From assembly GCF_000015825.1 (NCBI RefSeq), contig NC_009051.1, positions 2,412,695 to 2,476,694 of the forward strand: a stretch of 64,000 nt of DNA. Direction: 5' to 3'. Of this stretch, positions 42,332-50,873 are shown piece by piece. Every line of letters begins with the position of its first letter. Position 1 is the stretch's first letter. Position numbers and translations under genes: made by a program. This DNA is from Methanoculleus marisnigri JR1 (lineage in GTDB: Archaea > Halobacteriota > Methanomicrobia > Methanomicrobiales > Methanoculleaceae). The notes beneath the pieces were generated by a model that searched no databases, was not told where the DNA came from, and saw nothing but the letters and a program-made list of their open reading frames with translations.

Positions 42332-42350
42332 GAAAACGCGAAGCGTTTTC
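42332..42350 (+). terminator. Perfect hairpin just after the HTH-PAS gene
   Basis: GAAAACGC-GAA-GCGTTTTC begins one base after the stop codon. The 8-bp stem and short loop could end or protect the transcript, though a T-run does not follow directly. Confidence 0.45.
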
Positions 42351-42400
42351 GATGGCGACGGGCCGAAGGGCCGGAGTTCAAGCACCGCCACCCTCGAAGG

Positions 42401-42408
42401 TATAAAAA
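42401..42408 (+). promoter_or_regulatory. TATA box upstream of the HEAT protein
   Basis: TATAAAAA within AGGTATAAAAACCT is the best box A here. It predicts a leader of about 85 bases before ATG 42514. GTACCG-TTCCG-CGGTAC (42422-42438) forms a hairpin at the predicted start. A second, weaker box is at 42463-42470. Confidence 0.5.
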
Positions 42409-42513
42409 CCTATGCCCGGCAGTACCGTTCCGCGGTACCGCACGGCGATTCTGGTTCGTAAAGGTTTATTGTAGTCCCGGGACACCCCGCATCCGCACAG
42501 AGGAGGTGCAGAG

Positions 42514-43014
42514 ATGCAGAAGACCATCGAGAGGAGAGAGGTACGGGAGGAAGGCAACGCGGAGATCCGGGAGCTGATATACGCCATGCTCAACGGCGAC
42601 ACCTACACCAGCCTGCAGGCGATCGGCGCCCTCGGGGCAATGGGGGCTCCGGTGGTCGAGCCGCTGGTGCGGACGCTGCTTACCGTCGACAGCGACGCAC
42701 GGTGGAGCGTGGCGATGGCGCTCGCCCGGGCCGGAACTGAAGCGGTGGAGCCTCTGGTCGGGGTGGTGCTCGTCGCGGACGACGGGATCAAGAATCCGGC
42801 AATCTGGGCGCTTGCCGAGATCGGCGACCGGCGGGCGGTCGACCCGCTGGTCGGCACCCTCCGGACCAGCCGGTCCGAGTGCTGCCGCGCCCTGACCGCC
42901 GCGGCCCTGCTGAAACTGGGGGACCCGGCCGGGATCGCCGAGGTGGAGAAAACGTTCGAGCAGTCGGGCGAGGGGTTCGCGGGCCTTGTCATGGAGGCCT
43001 TCGAGGGGACATGA
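42514..43014 (+). CDS. HEAT-repeat protein
   Basis: A 166-residue helical protein made of about four HEAT repeats. Examples are YTSLQAIGALGAMGAPVVEP, RWSVAMALARAGTEAVEPLV and NPAIWALAEIGDRRAVDPLV, with a last repeat around CRALTAAALLKLGDPAGIAE. A strong purine-rich site (AGAGGAGGTG) lies a few bases before ATG 42514. It is a likely protein-binding scaffold; no enzymatic residues or partner are evident. Confidence 0.83.
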   Translation: MQKTIERREVREEGNAEIRELIYAMLNGDTYTSLQAIGALGAMGAPVVEPLVRTLLTVDSDARWSVAMALARAGTEAVEPLVGVVLVADDGIKNPAIWALAEIGDRRAVDPLVGTLRTSRSECCRALTAAALLKLGDPAGIAEVEKTFEQSGEGFAGLVMEAFEGT

Positions 43015-43105
43015 GGTTCCCCTCCGGATACACTTTTTTTTTGGCCGCCTCCGGGGGCGGCGTTGATGGGTAACTTCTAATAGAGCCCACAAACAAGAGA
43101 TCAGT

Positions 43106-43771
43106 ATGCAAGGGCGCCATATCCTGGTCCTGATCCTCCTTGCGGCCGCCGTCATCGCCGGAGGCTGCACGGCAGAGGAGGATATCGCTGACGCGCAACC
43201 GGTCTCCCCGACACCGGCGCCGACGGAGGCGCAGGCGGTGGGAGGGAGCCTGCCGGTTCCCACGCCTCCCGTGCCTGTTCGCGGGGAGGGCGGACCGCAG
43301 AGCGTGGGGTTCGTCGACCCCGCGACCTATCATCTCTCGGTGACCCCGACGCCCACGGCGACGATGGTGAAACCGCCAAACGATATCCGCATATCCGAGA
43401 AGATGGTGGAGTATGCGGTGGTCTCCTGCGATGGCGGCCTTTACGGGCGCCGTGTTCTCACCACCGAGGTTTACCATATCCCGTTCCCCTACTGGGAAGC
43501 CACCGTGAGCGCAACGGCGGCGACCGAATACCCCTGGCTCGTGGTGGAGATCCGCGATCCCGACGACCCGAACCGGCTCGTCGAGGAGATCCGGCACTTC
43601 CGGGGCGATATACTCGAGGTCGAGAGCAACGCTACAAGAAACAACCCCGTAGAAAAGGAGAAGACGTTCGTCATCCAGGAAGGCTACGACGACTACTACT
43701 TCGTCACCCGCTCGGAGTCGCTGGAATCCTTCAAGATCGTCATCTCCGTCCCGGAGAAGTACCTCGTCTAG
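43106..43771 (+). CDS. Putative lipoprotein
   Basis: A 221-residue exported protein. The hydrophobic N-terminus ends VIAGGC (about residues 16-21), a lipobox-like site, and a Pro/Thr-rich spacer follows (about 28-95). The C-terminal domain (about 95-221) contains IRISEKMVEYAVVSCDGG and PWLVVEIRDPDDPNRLVEEI, with no recognised family. Proteins of this plan are common in methanogen envelopes. Its TAG stop overlaps the TAG stop of the convergent gene (the two share CTAG at 43768-43771). Confidence 0.68.
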   Translation: MQGRHILVLILLAAAVIAGGCTAEEDIADAQPVSPTPAPTEAQAVGGSLPVPTPPVPVRGEGGPQSVGFVDPATYHLSVTPTPTATMVKPPNDIRISEKMVEYAVVSCDGGLYGRRVLTTEVYHIPFPYWEATVSATAATEYPWLVVEIRDPDDPNRLVEEIRHFRGDILEVESNATRNNPVEKEKTFVIQEGYDDYYFVTRSESLESFKIVISVPEKYLV

Positions 43772-44397
43772 GCGGGAGGAACTTCCGTCCCCTCTTCTAC
43801 GGCGCGGAGTTCGCGGTCGTAATCGGTGATCGCGGTGTTGTACTCCCGCCAGGCCCTGTCCGCTTCTCCGATGTTCCGGTTTGCCGCGGAGTAATCACGC
43901 ATCTCGTAGGCGCCCGCGGCCGACGACCAGAACGTGAACGCGCGGTTCAGGTTGTCGAGCGCCCGGACGTAGGCCGACCGCGCTCCGGCGTAGGCGCCCG
44001 GGACGGTATCGGCTGCGACAATCTGGCGGTGATAAGCCGTAACGGCCCTGCCGTAGTTCGCGATTGCCGCGAACTCCCGCACATGGGCGTCACATTCTGC
44101 AACCGAGAGGTCGTTTGTGGGGATACGCATATGCGAGGTGATCTTCCCGGAGACCAGGAAGAGGTCGGCCTCCGATGCCGAGACGTGGCTGTGAAACGCC
44201 GCAATCTGCTGATCTTCGGAGTAGTTGAGAAGGATCGCCCCCCCGATGAAGGCGACCACCACCACGAAGACCGCCGTCCCGGCGGCCGCGAGCGCCTTCT
44301 CCCGGGTGACGGCGATCTTCGGAAGTTTCGGGATCTTCAGGTCCGGGAGCTTCGGGATCTTCCGGCCGCCGGATGGTTCGGGGCTATCGCGATCCAT
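43768..44397 (-). CDS. Membrane-anchored helical protein in a transglutaminase operon
   Basis: A 209-residue protein with a short basic N-terminal region in which KIPKLP occurs twice (about residues 13-26), then one membrane helix (about 36-60) and an extracytoplasmic helical domain. Features include DQQIAAFHSHVSASEADLFL, RAVTAYHRQIVAADTVPGAY and GEADRAWREYNTAITDYDRE. No family is recognised. It starts five bases after the stop of the transglutaminase-like gene, so the two are cotranscribed and may form a surface-facing complex. Confidence 0.7.
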   Translation of the reverse strand: MDRDSPEPSGGRKIPKLPDLKIPKLPKIAVTREKALAAAGTAVFVVVVAFIGGAILLNYSEDQQIAAFHSHVSASEADLFLVSGKITSHMRIPTNDLSVAECDAHVREFAAIANYGRAVTAYHRQIVAADTVPGAYAGARSAYVRALDNLNRAFTFWSSAAGAYEMRDYSAANRNIGEADRAWREYNTAITDYDRELRAVEEGTEVPPA

Positions 44398-44402
44398 GCC
44401 TC

Positions 44403-45362
44403 TCACGCCCCCCCCGCCGGCAGACCGACGGGACGGATCCGGTACTCCCCCGGCTCGGGGACGTAGCGGAGCGGGATGATCTGCGGGGTCTCCGACTGCA
44501 CGCTCGGGATACCCGTGCCGGAAATGTCCCCGATGGGGTGCGGTCTTCCCCAGATCGTCGTCGAGCCGGCCGAGACGTTCCCCCAATCAAAATCCGTTCC
44601 CTCGACGTAGTAATAGTGCTGTCCCTCATACATGAAGTATCTCGGCGTGTATCTCGCGTAGTAGGGGTCGAACTCGTTCATCCGGATGCCGAGGGCCATG
44701 TGATTCGAATATCGGAGCAGCACCGTATCGTAGCCGAGGGCGTCGAGGAGCCCCCCCATCAGGATGGTCGCATCCTCGCAGTCCCCCCTTCCGTCGACGA
44801 GCATCTCGACGGGGTACTTCGGATACTCGACGCCGTCCTTCATGTACATGGCGTGACGGGGGAGGACGCCCTCGGTGTAAGAGGTCGCGTTGTCGTCGAG
44901 CTCATAGGGGATTTGCTGGACGAAGAAGACGAGGTTCATCAGCCGGAAGTAGCCCTCGTCCGGGTTGGCGGTCGGGGGCGCGATCCGGCGGGCGAGATCC
45001 TCGAGGAGCGGCCGGTCGGCTTCCGCGAGCGCATACCTCCCCCAGGAATTAAAGTCGCTGAACCGCGGGGTTCCCCGGTGCGCGAGGAAGAGCGCCTCCG
45101 GGACTCCGACCTCCGTCGTCCGGACGCCGCCGTCGATCCCCGTCCATCGGAAATTCCGGGTGTAGACCTCACCGTCGTCCGCGAGCGGCGTCGGCGTCGG
45201 TACCGGCGCGGGCGGGACGTATACGGGCGGGTCGCCGGCCGGCACCGAACCGCGAGAGACGAGGCCGATCGGCTCCCCGAGGAGAGCGGGTTTCACTACG
45301 AGGGCGAAGAACAGGATCACGACCGCACCCGCGAGAACCGGGACAACGTCCTTCCACTCCAT
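44403..45362 (-). CDS. Membrane-anchored transglutaminase-like cysteine peptidase
   Basis: A 319-residue protein with one N-terminal membrane helix (about residues 8-27), a Pro-rich segment and a transglutaminase/papain-like fold. The catalytic triad appears as Cys in GRGDCEDATIL (about 194), His in SNHMALGIRM (about 220) and Asp in YYYVEGTDFDW (about 258). The family cleaves or modifies proteins, here probably outside the membrane. It is the first gene of a pair with the helical protein that follows. The region before its start contains CCGTTAAAAAACGTTAAC. Confidence 0.85.
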   Translation of the reverse strand: MEWKDVVPVLAGAVVILFFALVVKPALLGEPIGLVSRGSVPAGDPPVYVPPAPVPTPTPLADDGEVYTRNFRWTGIDGGVRTTEVGVPEALFLAHRGTPRFSDFNSWGRYALAEADRPLLEDLARRIAPPTANPDEGYFRLMNLVFFVQQIPYELDDNATSYTEGVLPRHAMYMKDGVEYPKYPVEMLVDGRGDCEDATILMGGLLDALGYDTVLLRYSNHMALGIRMNEFDPYYARYTPRYFMYEGQHYYYVEGTDFDWGNVSAGSTTIWGRPHPIGDISGTGIPSVQSETPQIIPLRYVPEPGEYRIRPVGLPAGGA

Positions 45363-45559
45363 AGCAGAACCAGCAACGGCCTCCGGTAGAGATGTTTGCT
45401 ATCTACCGTTAAAAAACGTTAACTGTTGTTCTCGGGTTGCGGATCATTCCGAAACAGCTTAATACGAGAATAAAATGCAGACGGGGAGCGGGAGTCTTCC
45501 TGCCGGAACCGCTCAGCGGGAGAGACGCCGCCTCTTCCCCTTCCGCTGGCGGCTCGGTA

Positions 45560-47785
45560 TCACCTCATCCTGGGCGCGGGGCCCGGAGGGCAGACCCCCT
45601 CGAGTCCGGCCAGCTGCTCTCCCGGCCCGGCCGCATACCTGCAGACCGAAGGGTAGTACCGGGTGACGTATTCCTTGAGCATCCGGAGAGAGCAGTACTG
45701 CGGGGCGATGCTCTTTATCGACTCCCTCATCATCCGAACCCACTTGTGAGGGACATCATCCATCGTCCGCGAGTAGTAGAGCGGCGCAACCTCGTTCTCG
45801 ATGAGGTCGTAGATCGTCTCCGCATCAGCCCGGTTATCTCCCGGGGAGGCCGCGTGGCCCTCGAAACCCCAGCCGTTCCTGCCGTTGTAACCCTCGACCC
45901 ACCAGCCGTCGAGGACCGAGAGGTTCAGGACCCCGTTCATCCCTGCCTTCATGCCGCTCGTGCCGCTCGCCTCCATGAGCGGGACGGGGGTGTTCATCCA
46001 GACGTCGACGCCGTGAACCATGTAGCGTGCAACCTGCTCGCCGTAGTCCTCGATAAACGCTATCCGGCCGCCGAACCGGGGATCCTGCGAATACTGGTAG
46101 ATCTTTTGCAGGATCCGCTTACCCCGATCGTCGGCCGGGTGGGCCTTCCCGGCGAAGATGAACTGCACCGGCCTCCAGCGGTTGTTCACGATCCGATCGA
46201 GCCGGTCCAGGTCCTCGAAGATGAGATCCGCCCGCTTGTACTCGGCGAACCGGCGGGCGAATCCGATCGTCAGCGCCGAGGTGTCGAGCATGAGCCCTTC
46301 GGCCGCGAGATTCGCGGGTTCACCCTGGTGCCCTGCCCATTTGCGGCGTTTCCGGTCCCGGATCCGGGAAAAGAGCTTCATCTTCAGCCACTGGTGCTCG
46401 CGCCAGAGTTCTTCGTCAGGGATCTCGTCGACAACCTCCCAGATGATAGGGTTGTCGTAATCCTCCCGCCAGTTCGGGTAGACCGGGTCCATGTAGCGGT
46501 CGATGAGCGCTTCGATCCGGTGGTTCAGCCACGTCGGCACGTGCACGCCGTTCGTGACGGCGTCGATCGGCACTTCCTCGGGAGGAAGGTCGGGCCAGAG
46601 GGGCTGCCACATCTCCCGGGCGACCTCGCCGTGCTTTTTGGAGACACCGTTGTGGAACCGGCTCATCCGGAGCGCAAAAGCGGTCATGTTGAACCCGGCG
46701 CCCGGGTTGTGAGGATCGTCGCCGAGCGCCATGAACTCGTCCCAGGCGAGGTCGAGCGACGGGCAGTAACTCCGGAAGTACTTCGCCATCAGATCCTCGG
46801 GGAAGACGTCGTGGGCGGCCGGGACGGGGGTGTGGGTGGTGAAGACCGAGGTGCCGCGGACCTGCTCGCGCGCTTCGTCGGGCGGCATCCCGGCCACGAG
46901 CCGCTCACGGAGCCGCTCGAGGAGGGAAAACGCAGAATGCCCTTCGTTTAGGTGCATCGCCGAGTACTCCACGCCGAGAGTATGGAGAACCTTCCTCCCG
47001 CCGATGCCGAGCACCAGTTCCTGCCGGAGCCGGCACTCAAGCTCTTTTAAGTAAAGGCGGTGCGAAATGTTCCGGTTCTCGGGGAGGTTCTCGTCGATAT
47101 GGGTGTCGAGGAGGTAGAGGGGAACCCGTCCCACCTGCACCTTCCAGACCGCGACGTAGATGGGGGGATCGATCAGGGGCACCTGCACCACGAGCTGCTT
47201 CCCGTCGTCGCCCATCACCCGGAGAACCGGGGCGGCGTCGCGATCCAGGATCTCCGCAACGTTCTTCTGCCACCCGTCAGCCTCGATGTGCTGGTGGAGA
47301 TAGCCTTCGGCGTACATAAACCCGACGGCGACCGTCGGCACGCCGAGATCGCTCGACGCCTTGACGTGGTCGCCCGCGAGGATGCCGAGCCCGCCCGCGT
47401 AGAACGGGAGCGAATGGTGCAGCCCGAACTCGCTCGAGAGGTAGGCGATCGTCAGCGGCGTCCGTGAGGGGTAGTGCTGCGCAAACCAGCTCGTTCCCGG
47501 CACCATGTACTCCCCGAACCGGTGCATGATGATGTCGTAGCGGCGGAGGTACTCCGGGTTCGCCGCCGCCCGCTCGAAGAACCGCGGTGGGGTATCGAGA
47601 AGCATTCTGACGGGGTTGTGACGGCTCATCTTCCACTCCGCCCGGTTCAGCATCTTGAAGAGCACGCTCGCCGAGGAGTGCCAGCTCCACCAGAGGTTGT
47701 ACGCGAGGTCGACCAGCCCGAATATCCGTTCCGGGACGTGAGCGAACCGGTCGTAGGGTATCTCCGTCTTCATCGCGACGGGCAT
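45560..47785 (-). CDS. glgP: Alpha-glucan (glycogen/starch) phosphorylase
   Basis: A 741-residue GT35 enzyme that releases glucose 1-phosphate from alpha-1,4-glucans, using pyridoxal phosphate. LAYNLWWSWH near the N-terminus and the region EFGLHHSLPFYAGGLGILAG (about residues 120-139) are typical of the archaeal/bacterial short type, and the PLP/active-site region is EASGTSGMKAGMNGVLNLS (about 610-628), with the conserved Lys. ATG 47785 is chosen because GTGAGG precedes it; GTG 47797 and ATG 47773 are alternatives. Together with the mutases and GAPDH in the window, it fits a storage-glucan metabolism route. Confidence 0.9.
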   Translation of the reverse strand: MPVAMKTEIPYDRFAHVPERIFGLVDLAYNLWWSWHSSASVLFKMLNRAEWKMSRHNPVRMLLDTPPRFFERAAANPEYLRRYDIIMHRFGEYMVPGTSWFAQHYPSRTPLTIAYLSSEFGLHHSLPFYAGGLGILAGDHVKASSDLGVPTVAVGFMYAEGYLHQHIEADGWQKNVAEILDRDAAPVLRVMGDDGKQLVVQVPLIDPPIYVAVWKVQVGRVPLYLLDTHIDENLPENRNISHRLYLKELECRLRQELVLGIGGRKVLHTLGVEYSAMHLNEGHSAFSLLERLRERLVAGMPPDEAREQVRGTSVFTTHTPVPAAHDVFPEDLMAKYFRSYCPSLDLAWDEFMALGDDPHNPGAGFNMTAFALRMSRFHNGVSKKHGEVAREMWQPLWPDLPPEEVPIDAVTNGVHVPTWLNHRIEALIDRYMDPVYPNWREDYDNPIIWEVVDEIPDEELWREHQWLKMKLFSRIRDRKRRKWAGHQGEPANLAAEGLMLDTSALTIGFARRFAEYKRADLIFEDLDRLDRIVNNRWRPVQFIFAGKAHPADDRGKRILQKIYQYSQDPRFGGRIAFIEDYGEQVARYMVHGVDVWMNTPVPLMEASGTSGMKAGMNGVLNLSVLDGWWVEGYNGRNGWGFEGHAASPGDNRADAETIYDLIENEVAPLYYSRTMDDVPHKWVRMMRESIKSIAPQYCSLRMLKEYVTRYYPSVCRYAAGPGEQLAGLEGVCPPGPAPRMR

Positions 47786-47842
47786 TATCTGCCTCACAAG
47801 ATAAGTGCTTCTGTCAGGAGGGGCAACGGAGCCGGAATCGGC

Positions 47843-48121
47843 TCACCGCCGCTCTTCACGCTCCATGAACTCCCGGATCTTCTTCTCCTCCCAGTCTCTG
47901 CCGAAGATCCGGCCTTCGACAAAGACGCCGAACCCATGGAGCACCACGCCAATCCCCCAGAAGAATGTCACCCAGTAGAACCAGAGCGAGTCCGGGCTGA
48001 AGAGCATGTTGATCCCGAATAGAACAAGGTTGACGGCGGTATAGAGTACGAGGTGCTCGTAGAACCCCCGGATCTCCTCGACCCGTCTCCTCGCACGGGC
48101 ATACCGTTCCTGCTCGTCCAT
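47843..48121 (-). CDS. 2TM domain membrane protein
   Basis: A 92-residue protein with two membrane helices (about residues 22-40 and 48-66), preceded by ERYARARRRVEEIRGFYEHL and followed by IFGRDWEEKKIREFMEREER. This is the 2TM domain architecture; in bacteria the domain is often attached to regulators, but here it stands alone. A minus-strand TATA box at 48147-48156 lies about 30 bases before ATG 48121, supporting a leaderless transcript. Function unknown. Confidence 0.8.
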   Translation of the reverse strand: MDEQERYARARRRVEEIRGFYEHLVLYTAVNLVLFGINMLFSPDSLWFYWVTFFWGIGVVLHGFGVFVEGRIFGRDWEEKKIREFMEREERR

Positions 48122-48146
48122 GGGATTCCGGTAACCGGCATGCAGG

Positions 48147-48156
48147 ATACTTATAC
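48147..48156 (-). promoter_or_regulatory. TATA box of the 2TM gene
   Basis: On the minus strand the block GGTATAAGTATCC includes a good box A about 30 bases before ATG 48121. Confidence 0.55.
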
Positions 48157-48173
48157 CTATCCACCCCGGTGCA

Positions 48174-48217
48174 GCGGGGAGCGGGAGGCGTACGGCGGCT
48201 GGCGGACCGCTCCCCGC
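48174..48217. other. Perfect 11-bp inverted repeat in the intergenic region
   Basis: GCGGGGAGCGG (48174-48184) pairs exactly with CCGCTCCCCGC (48207-48217) across a 22-base loop. It sits between divergent promoters of the 2TM and ABC genes. It might be a transcript-end hairpin or a binding site, but no evidence decides. Confidence 0.5.
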
Positions 48218-48374
48218 AGTCTTCTGGGGCGGTGCCGGAAAACAGCGTAACAGTAGTGATTATTTTTGCGGATACGGCCCGAAGACGGGCCGGCGAAATG
48301 GAAAGGTATTATATGCACCGTTTACCGATGTTCCTTCAAGAAGAACCCGAAGGAGCGTGTCTCGCGTGCGGCAG

Positions 48375-49091
48375 ATGATAGAGGCAACCGAACTCACGAA
48401 GAACTACGGCAACGTCACCGCGGTGAACAGGGTATCGTTCTCCGTTGCGGAAGGGGAGCTCTTCGGCCTGCTCGGGCCGAACGGCTCGGGGAAGACGACG
48501 ATGATCCGGATGCTGACCGGGCAGATTCCGCCGACCTCCGGGTCGGCCCGGGTGATGGGGCTCGATGCGGCGAAGGATCCCATCGGGGTCCGGGGGCTCG
48601 TCGGGATCATCCCCGAACAGGAGACGCCGCCGAGTTTCCTCACCGCGGAGGAGTACCTCCGTTTCGTGGCCAGCATCCGAAACCTCGACTCGGTGGACGA
48701 GCGGTGCGACCGCTGGTTCGACCTGCTGGAGTTTGGCGACAAGCGGGACGTCCTCTGCAAGGATCTCTCCCGGGGCACCCGGCAGAAACTGATGTTTGCG
48801 CAGGCGTTCCTCCACGAACCAGAGCTCGCCCTCATCGACGAGCCGCTGATCAACCTGGACCCCATCATGCAGCGGACGGTCAAAGACTTCCTGCGCGAGT
48901 ATGTCCAGGGCGGCGGGACCGTCTTCTTCTCCACCCATATCCTCGAGATCGCCGAAGAGATCTGCGACCGTATCGGGGTCATCCACAACGGCAGGATCCT
49001 TCACTCCGGCCCGGTCGAAGACCTCGTCGGATCGGGCCGGCACCTCGAGTCCTTCTTCCTCGACCTGGTCAAGGGTGATGCCGGTGCCTGA
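48375..49091 (+). CDS. ABC transporter ATP-binding protein
   Basis: A 238-residue ABC ATPase. Walker A is GPNGSGKTTM (about residues 34-43), the Q-loop is IIPEQETPP, the signature region is DLSRGTRQKLMFAQAF (a variant of LSGGQ, about 133-148), Walker B is LALIDEPL (about 154-161) and the H-loop is FFSTHI. The start is uncertain: AGGAG at 48351-48355 would better serve GTG 48366, which adds three residues. The TATA box GGTATTATATG near 48305 gives a leader of about 40 bases. Its stop overlaps the permease start by 14 bases. Confidence 0.87.
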   Translation: MIEATELTKNYGNVTAVNRVSFSVAEGELFGLLGPNGSGKTTMIRMLTGQIPPTSGSARVMGLDAAKDPIGVRGLVGIIPEQETPPSFLTAEEYLRFVASIRNLDSVDERCDRWFDLLEFGDKRDVLCKDLSRGTRQKLMFAQAFLHEPELALIDEPLINLDPIMQRTVKDFLREYVQGGGTVFFSTHILEIAEEICDRIGVIHNGRILHSGPVEDLVGSGRHLESFFLDLVKGDAGA

Positions 49092-50490
49092 CCTCTTCTG
49101 CGCGATGATGAAGGAAGAGTGGCGGATGCACTCGACGATCTTCGGGAGCCTCGGGTTCGCCCTCTTCCCGGCGGTCATTGCGGTCTTTGCCCTTCTCGGG
49201 TCGCTCACCCTCCCGCTCTTTGCAGACGTGTTTCCCTACGACGTGGTCGCGCTCTTTGCGCACGCTCTCTTCCTGCTCATGGGCGTGATGGTGGGGTCGT
49301 TCGGCCTCATGGGCCGGGAGTTCATGAACCGGCGGTTCGGGCAGGCCAGCCTGATCGCCTACGCTTCCCGGAGCCTCCCCGTCTCCGAGCGGCGGATATT
49401 CGGCGCGTTTCTCGTGAAGGATACCGTCTACTACATCCTGCTCTACGTCCTTCCCTTCGCGGCCGGGTTTGCCGTGGCGACGCCGTTCATCGGCCTCGAT
49501 CCGGGTCTGGCGGTCCTCGCGTTCGTCTCGCTCGCGCTCGCCTTCCTCCTCGGCCTCTCCGCCGTCTGCTTCCTCTCGACCCTCTACGCACGCTCTGTTA
49601 CGCTCCTCGCCGGAACTGCGACGGTGCTCGCGGTGCTCGCGCTTGCGGCGTTCCGCCTCGGGGCGATCACCGTCTCCGCCGTCCTCCCCCCGTACGCCTT
49701 CTTCCTCGACCCCGCGGTGGAACCGCTCGCGATCTCGCTCCTCCTCATCCTGGTCCCGGCAGCCGCCTCGGTGCTCTTCGTCACCGTCGACTACCCGGAC
49801 CGGACGAAACGGTTTAAAAACAGCCTCGATCCCCTCGCGGAGAGGGTCGGCACCCTCGGGAGCGCCCACTTCATCGCGAAGGACGCCCTCGACCTCCTCC
49901 GGAGCGAAGGCGGTGCCGGGAAGGTGATCTTCTCGTTCCTCCTCCCCCTCGGCCTCGTCTGGGTCTGCCTCCGGGTCCTGATCCGGTTCATCCCCGGGAT
50001 CGACCCTCTCGTCGTCTTCGCGGTTCTGCTCGGGGTGATATCGGCCACCATCTATAACTGGCTGACCGAGTTCGACTCCTTCACCTCCTACGCCTTCCTG
50101 CCGGTGGAGGTCTCGGAGGTGATCGACGCGAAACTGAAGAGTTATGCGCTTGCAAACCTCCTCCCGCTCGGAGTGCTCGTGCTCGCGGCGGCGACCTCCG
50201 GCGGGGCGGGGACGTTCTTCCCGGCACTTGCCGCGTTCGCCTCGGTCTCGGCCTACACCCTCGCGGTGACGGTCTACCTCACGGGGCTCCACCCGAACGT
50301 GATGCTCTACTCCGCCTGGGTCTTTCTCCGCTACCTGCTCGCGATAAGCCCGGCGCTCCTGCTCCTCATCTTCGCCTCGATCCTCGACCCCGCCTACGCG
50401 GCCTCAAGCCTCCTCCTCGTCGCGCCGGCGGCGCTCCTCCTCTCCCGCGGGCGGATGAAGTGGCAGGCGTGGGAGATGCCGGGGTACTGA
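49078..50490 (+). CDS. ABC transporter permease
   Basis: A 470-residue membrane protein with about eleven hydrophobic segments, starting MPVPDLFCAMMKEEWRMHST and including SLTLPLFADVFPYDVVALFA and LALAFLLGLSAVCFLSTLY. It overlaps the preceding ATPase gene by 14 bases, with AAGGGTG just before ATG 49078, so the two form one exporter unit. Substrate unknown; ABC-2-like exporters of this size move drugs, peptides or lipid. A longer open frame upstream reaches into the ATPase gene in a different frame and is ignored. Confidence 0.82.
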   Translation: MPVPDLFCAMMKEEWRMHSTIFGSLGFALFPAVIAVFALLGSLTLPLFADVFPYDVVALFAHALFLLMGVMVGSFGLMGREFMNRRFGQASLIAYASRSLPVSERRIFGAFLVKDTVYYILLYVLPFAAGFAVATPFIGLDPGLAVLAFVSLALAFLLGLSAVCFLSTLYARSVTLLAGTATVLAVLALAAFRLGAITVSAVLPPYAFFLDPAVEPLAISLLLILVPAAASVLFVTVDYPDRTKRFKNSLDPLAERVGTLGSAHFIAKDALDLLRSEGGAGKVIFSFLLPLGLVWVCLRVLIRFIPGIDPLVVFAVLLGVISATIYNWLTEFDSFTSYAFLPVEVSEVIDAKLKSYALANLLPLGVLVLAAATSGGAGTFFPALAAFASVSAYTLAVTVYLTGLHPNVMLYSAWVFLRYLLAISPALLLLIFASILDPAYAASSLLLVAPAALLLSRGRMKWQAWEMPGY

Positions 50491-50522
50491 CGCAACTGGA
50501 ATTTTTGGGGTGGGAAGAAGAT

Positions 50523-50696
50523 CTCGCGCGAAGACGCGAAGGCGCGAAGAGGGGGACGTCAACCCATATGCTGGACTTCGCGTTCTTCGCGGCTCGAAGC
50601 CTACGGCTTCTCACGCTCCCGTCCTGTGGACAGTCGCGGCTCGAAGCCTACGGCTTCTCATGCTCCGTTCCGTTGGAACGTCGCACTTCGCGTGAG
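50523..50696. repeat. Inverted-repeat intergenic element, copy 2, with nested direct repeats
   Basis: The left arm (50523-50549) uses the same CGCGAAG-type units as the element at 1431-1516, and the right end has CTTCGCGTGAG (50685-50695). Inside are two direct repeats (50589-50619 and 50636-50666), each with the hairpin GAAGCC-TAC-GGCTTC. The first is followed by GTCC-TGT-GGAC and the second by GTTCC-GTT-GGAAC: different stems in the same place, both paired. Confidence 0.65.
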
Positions 50697-50842
50697 TTAG
50701 CGGTTGAGGAATAGCGGCGAGATCCCATCTCACGCAAATTTCGCCGCGTCGCGTGAGCGACAGGGTGTGGCAGGGATAATTCCCGGCAATCTGGCCGCCA
50801 GCCCGTGAAGGGTATCTCACTTTCACCCCCCGCACGGCGCGG

Positions 50843-50851
50843 CTTTTAAAC
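50843..50851 (+). promoter_or_regulatory. TATA box of the gene at 50874
   Basis: CTTTTAAAC lies about 27 bases before ATG 50874, which suits a leaderless transcript. Confidence 0.55.
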
Positions 50852-50873
50852 CCCTCCGGGAGACTCAGGGAGT

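Larger units (their letters stand above)
50491..50873. other. Long intergenic region rich in repeats and hairpins
   Basis: No supported gene. It contains the second inverted-repeat element (50523-50696), a direct repeat with hairpins inside it, and CTCACGC/GCGTGAG arms at about 50731-50757. The final part carries a TATA box (50843-50851) for the next gene. Confidence 0.6.
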
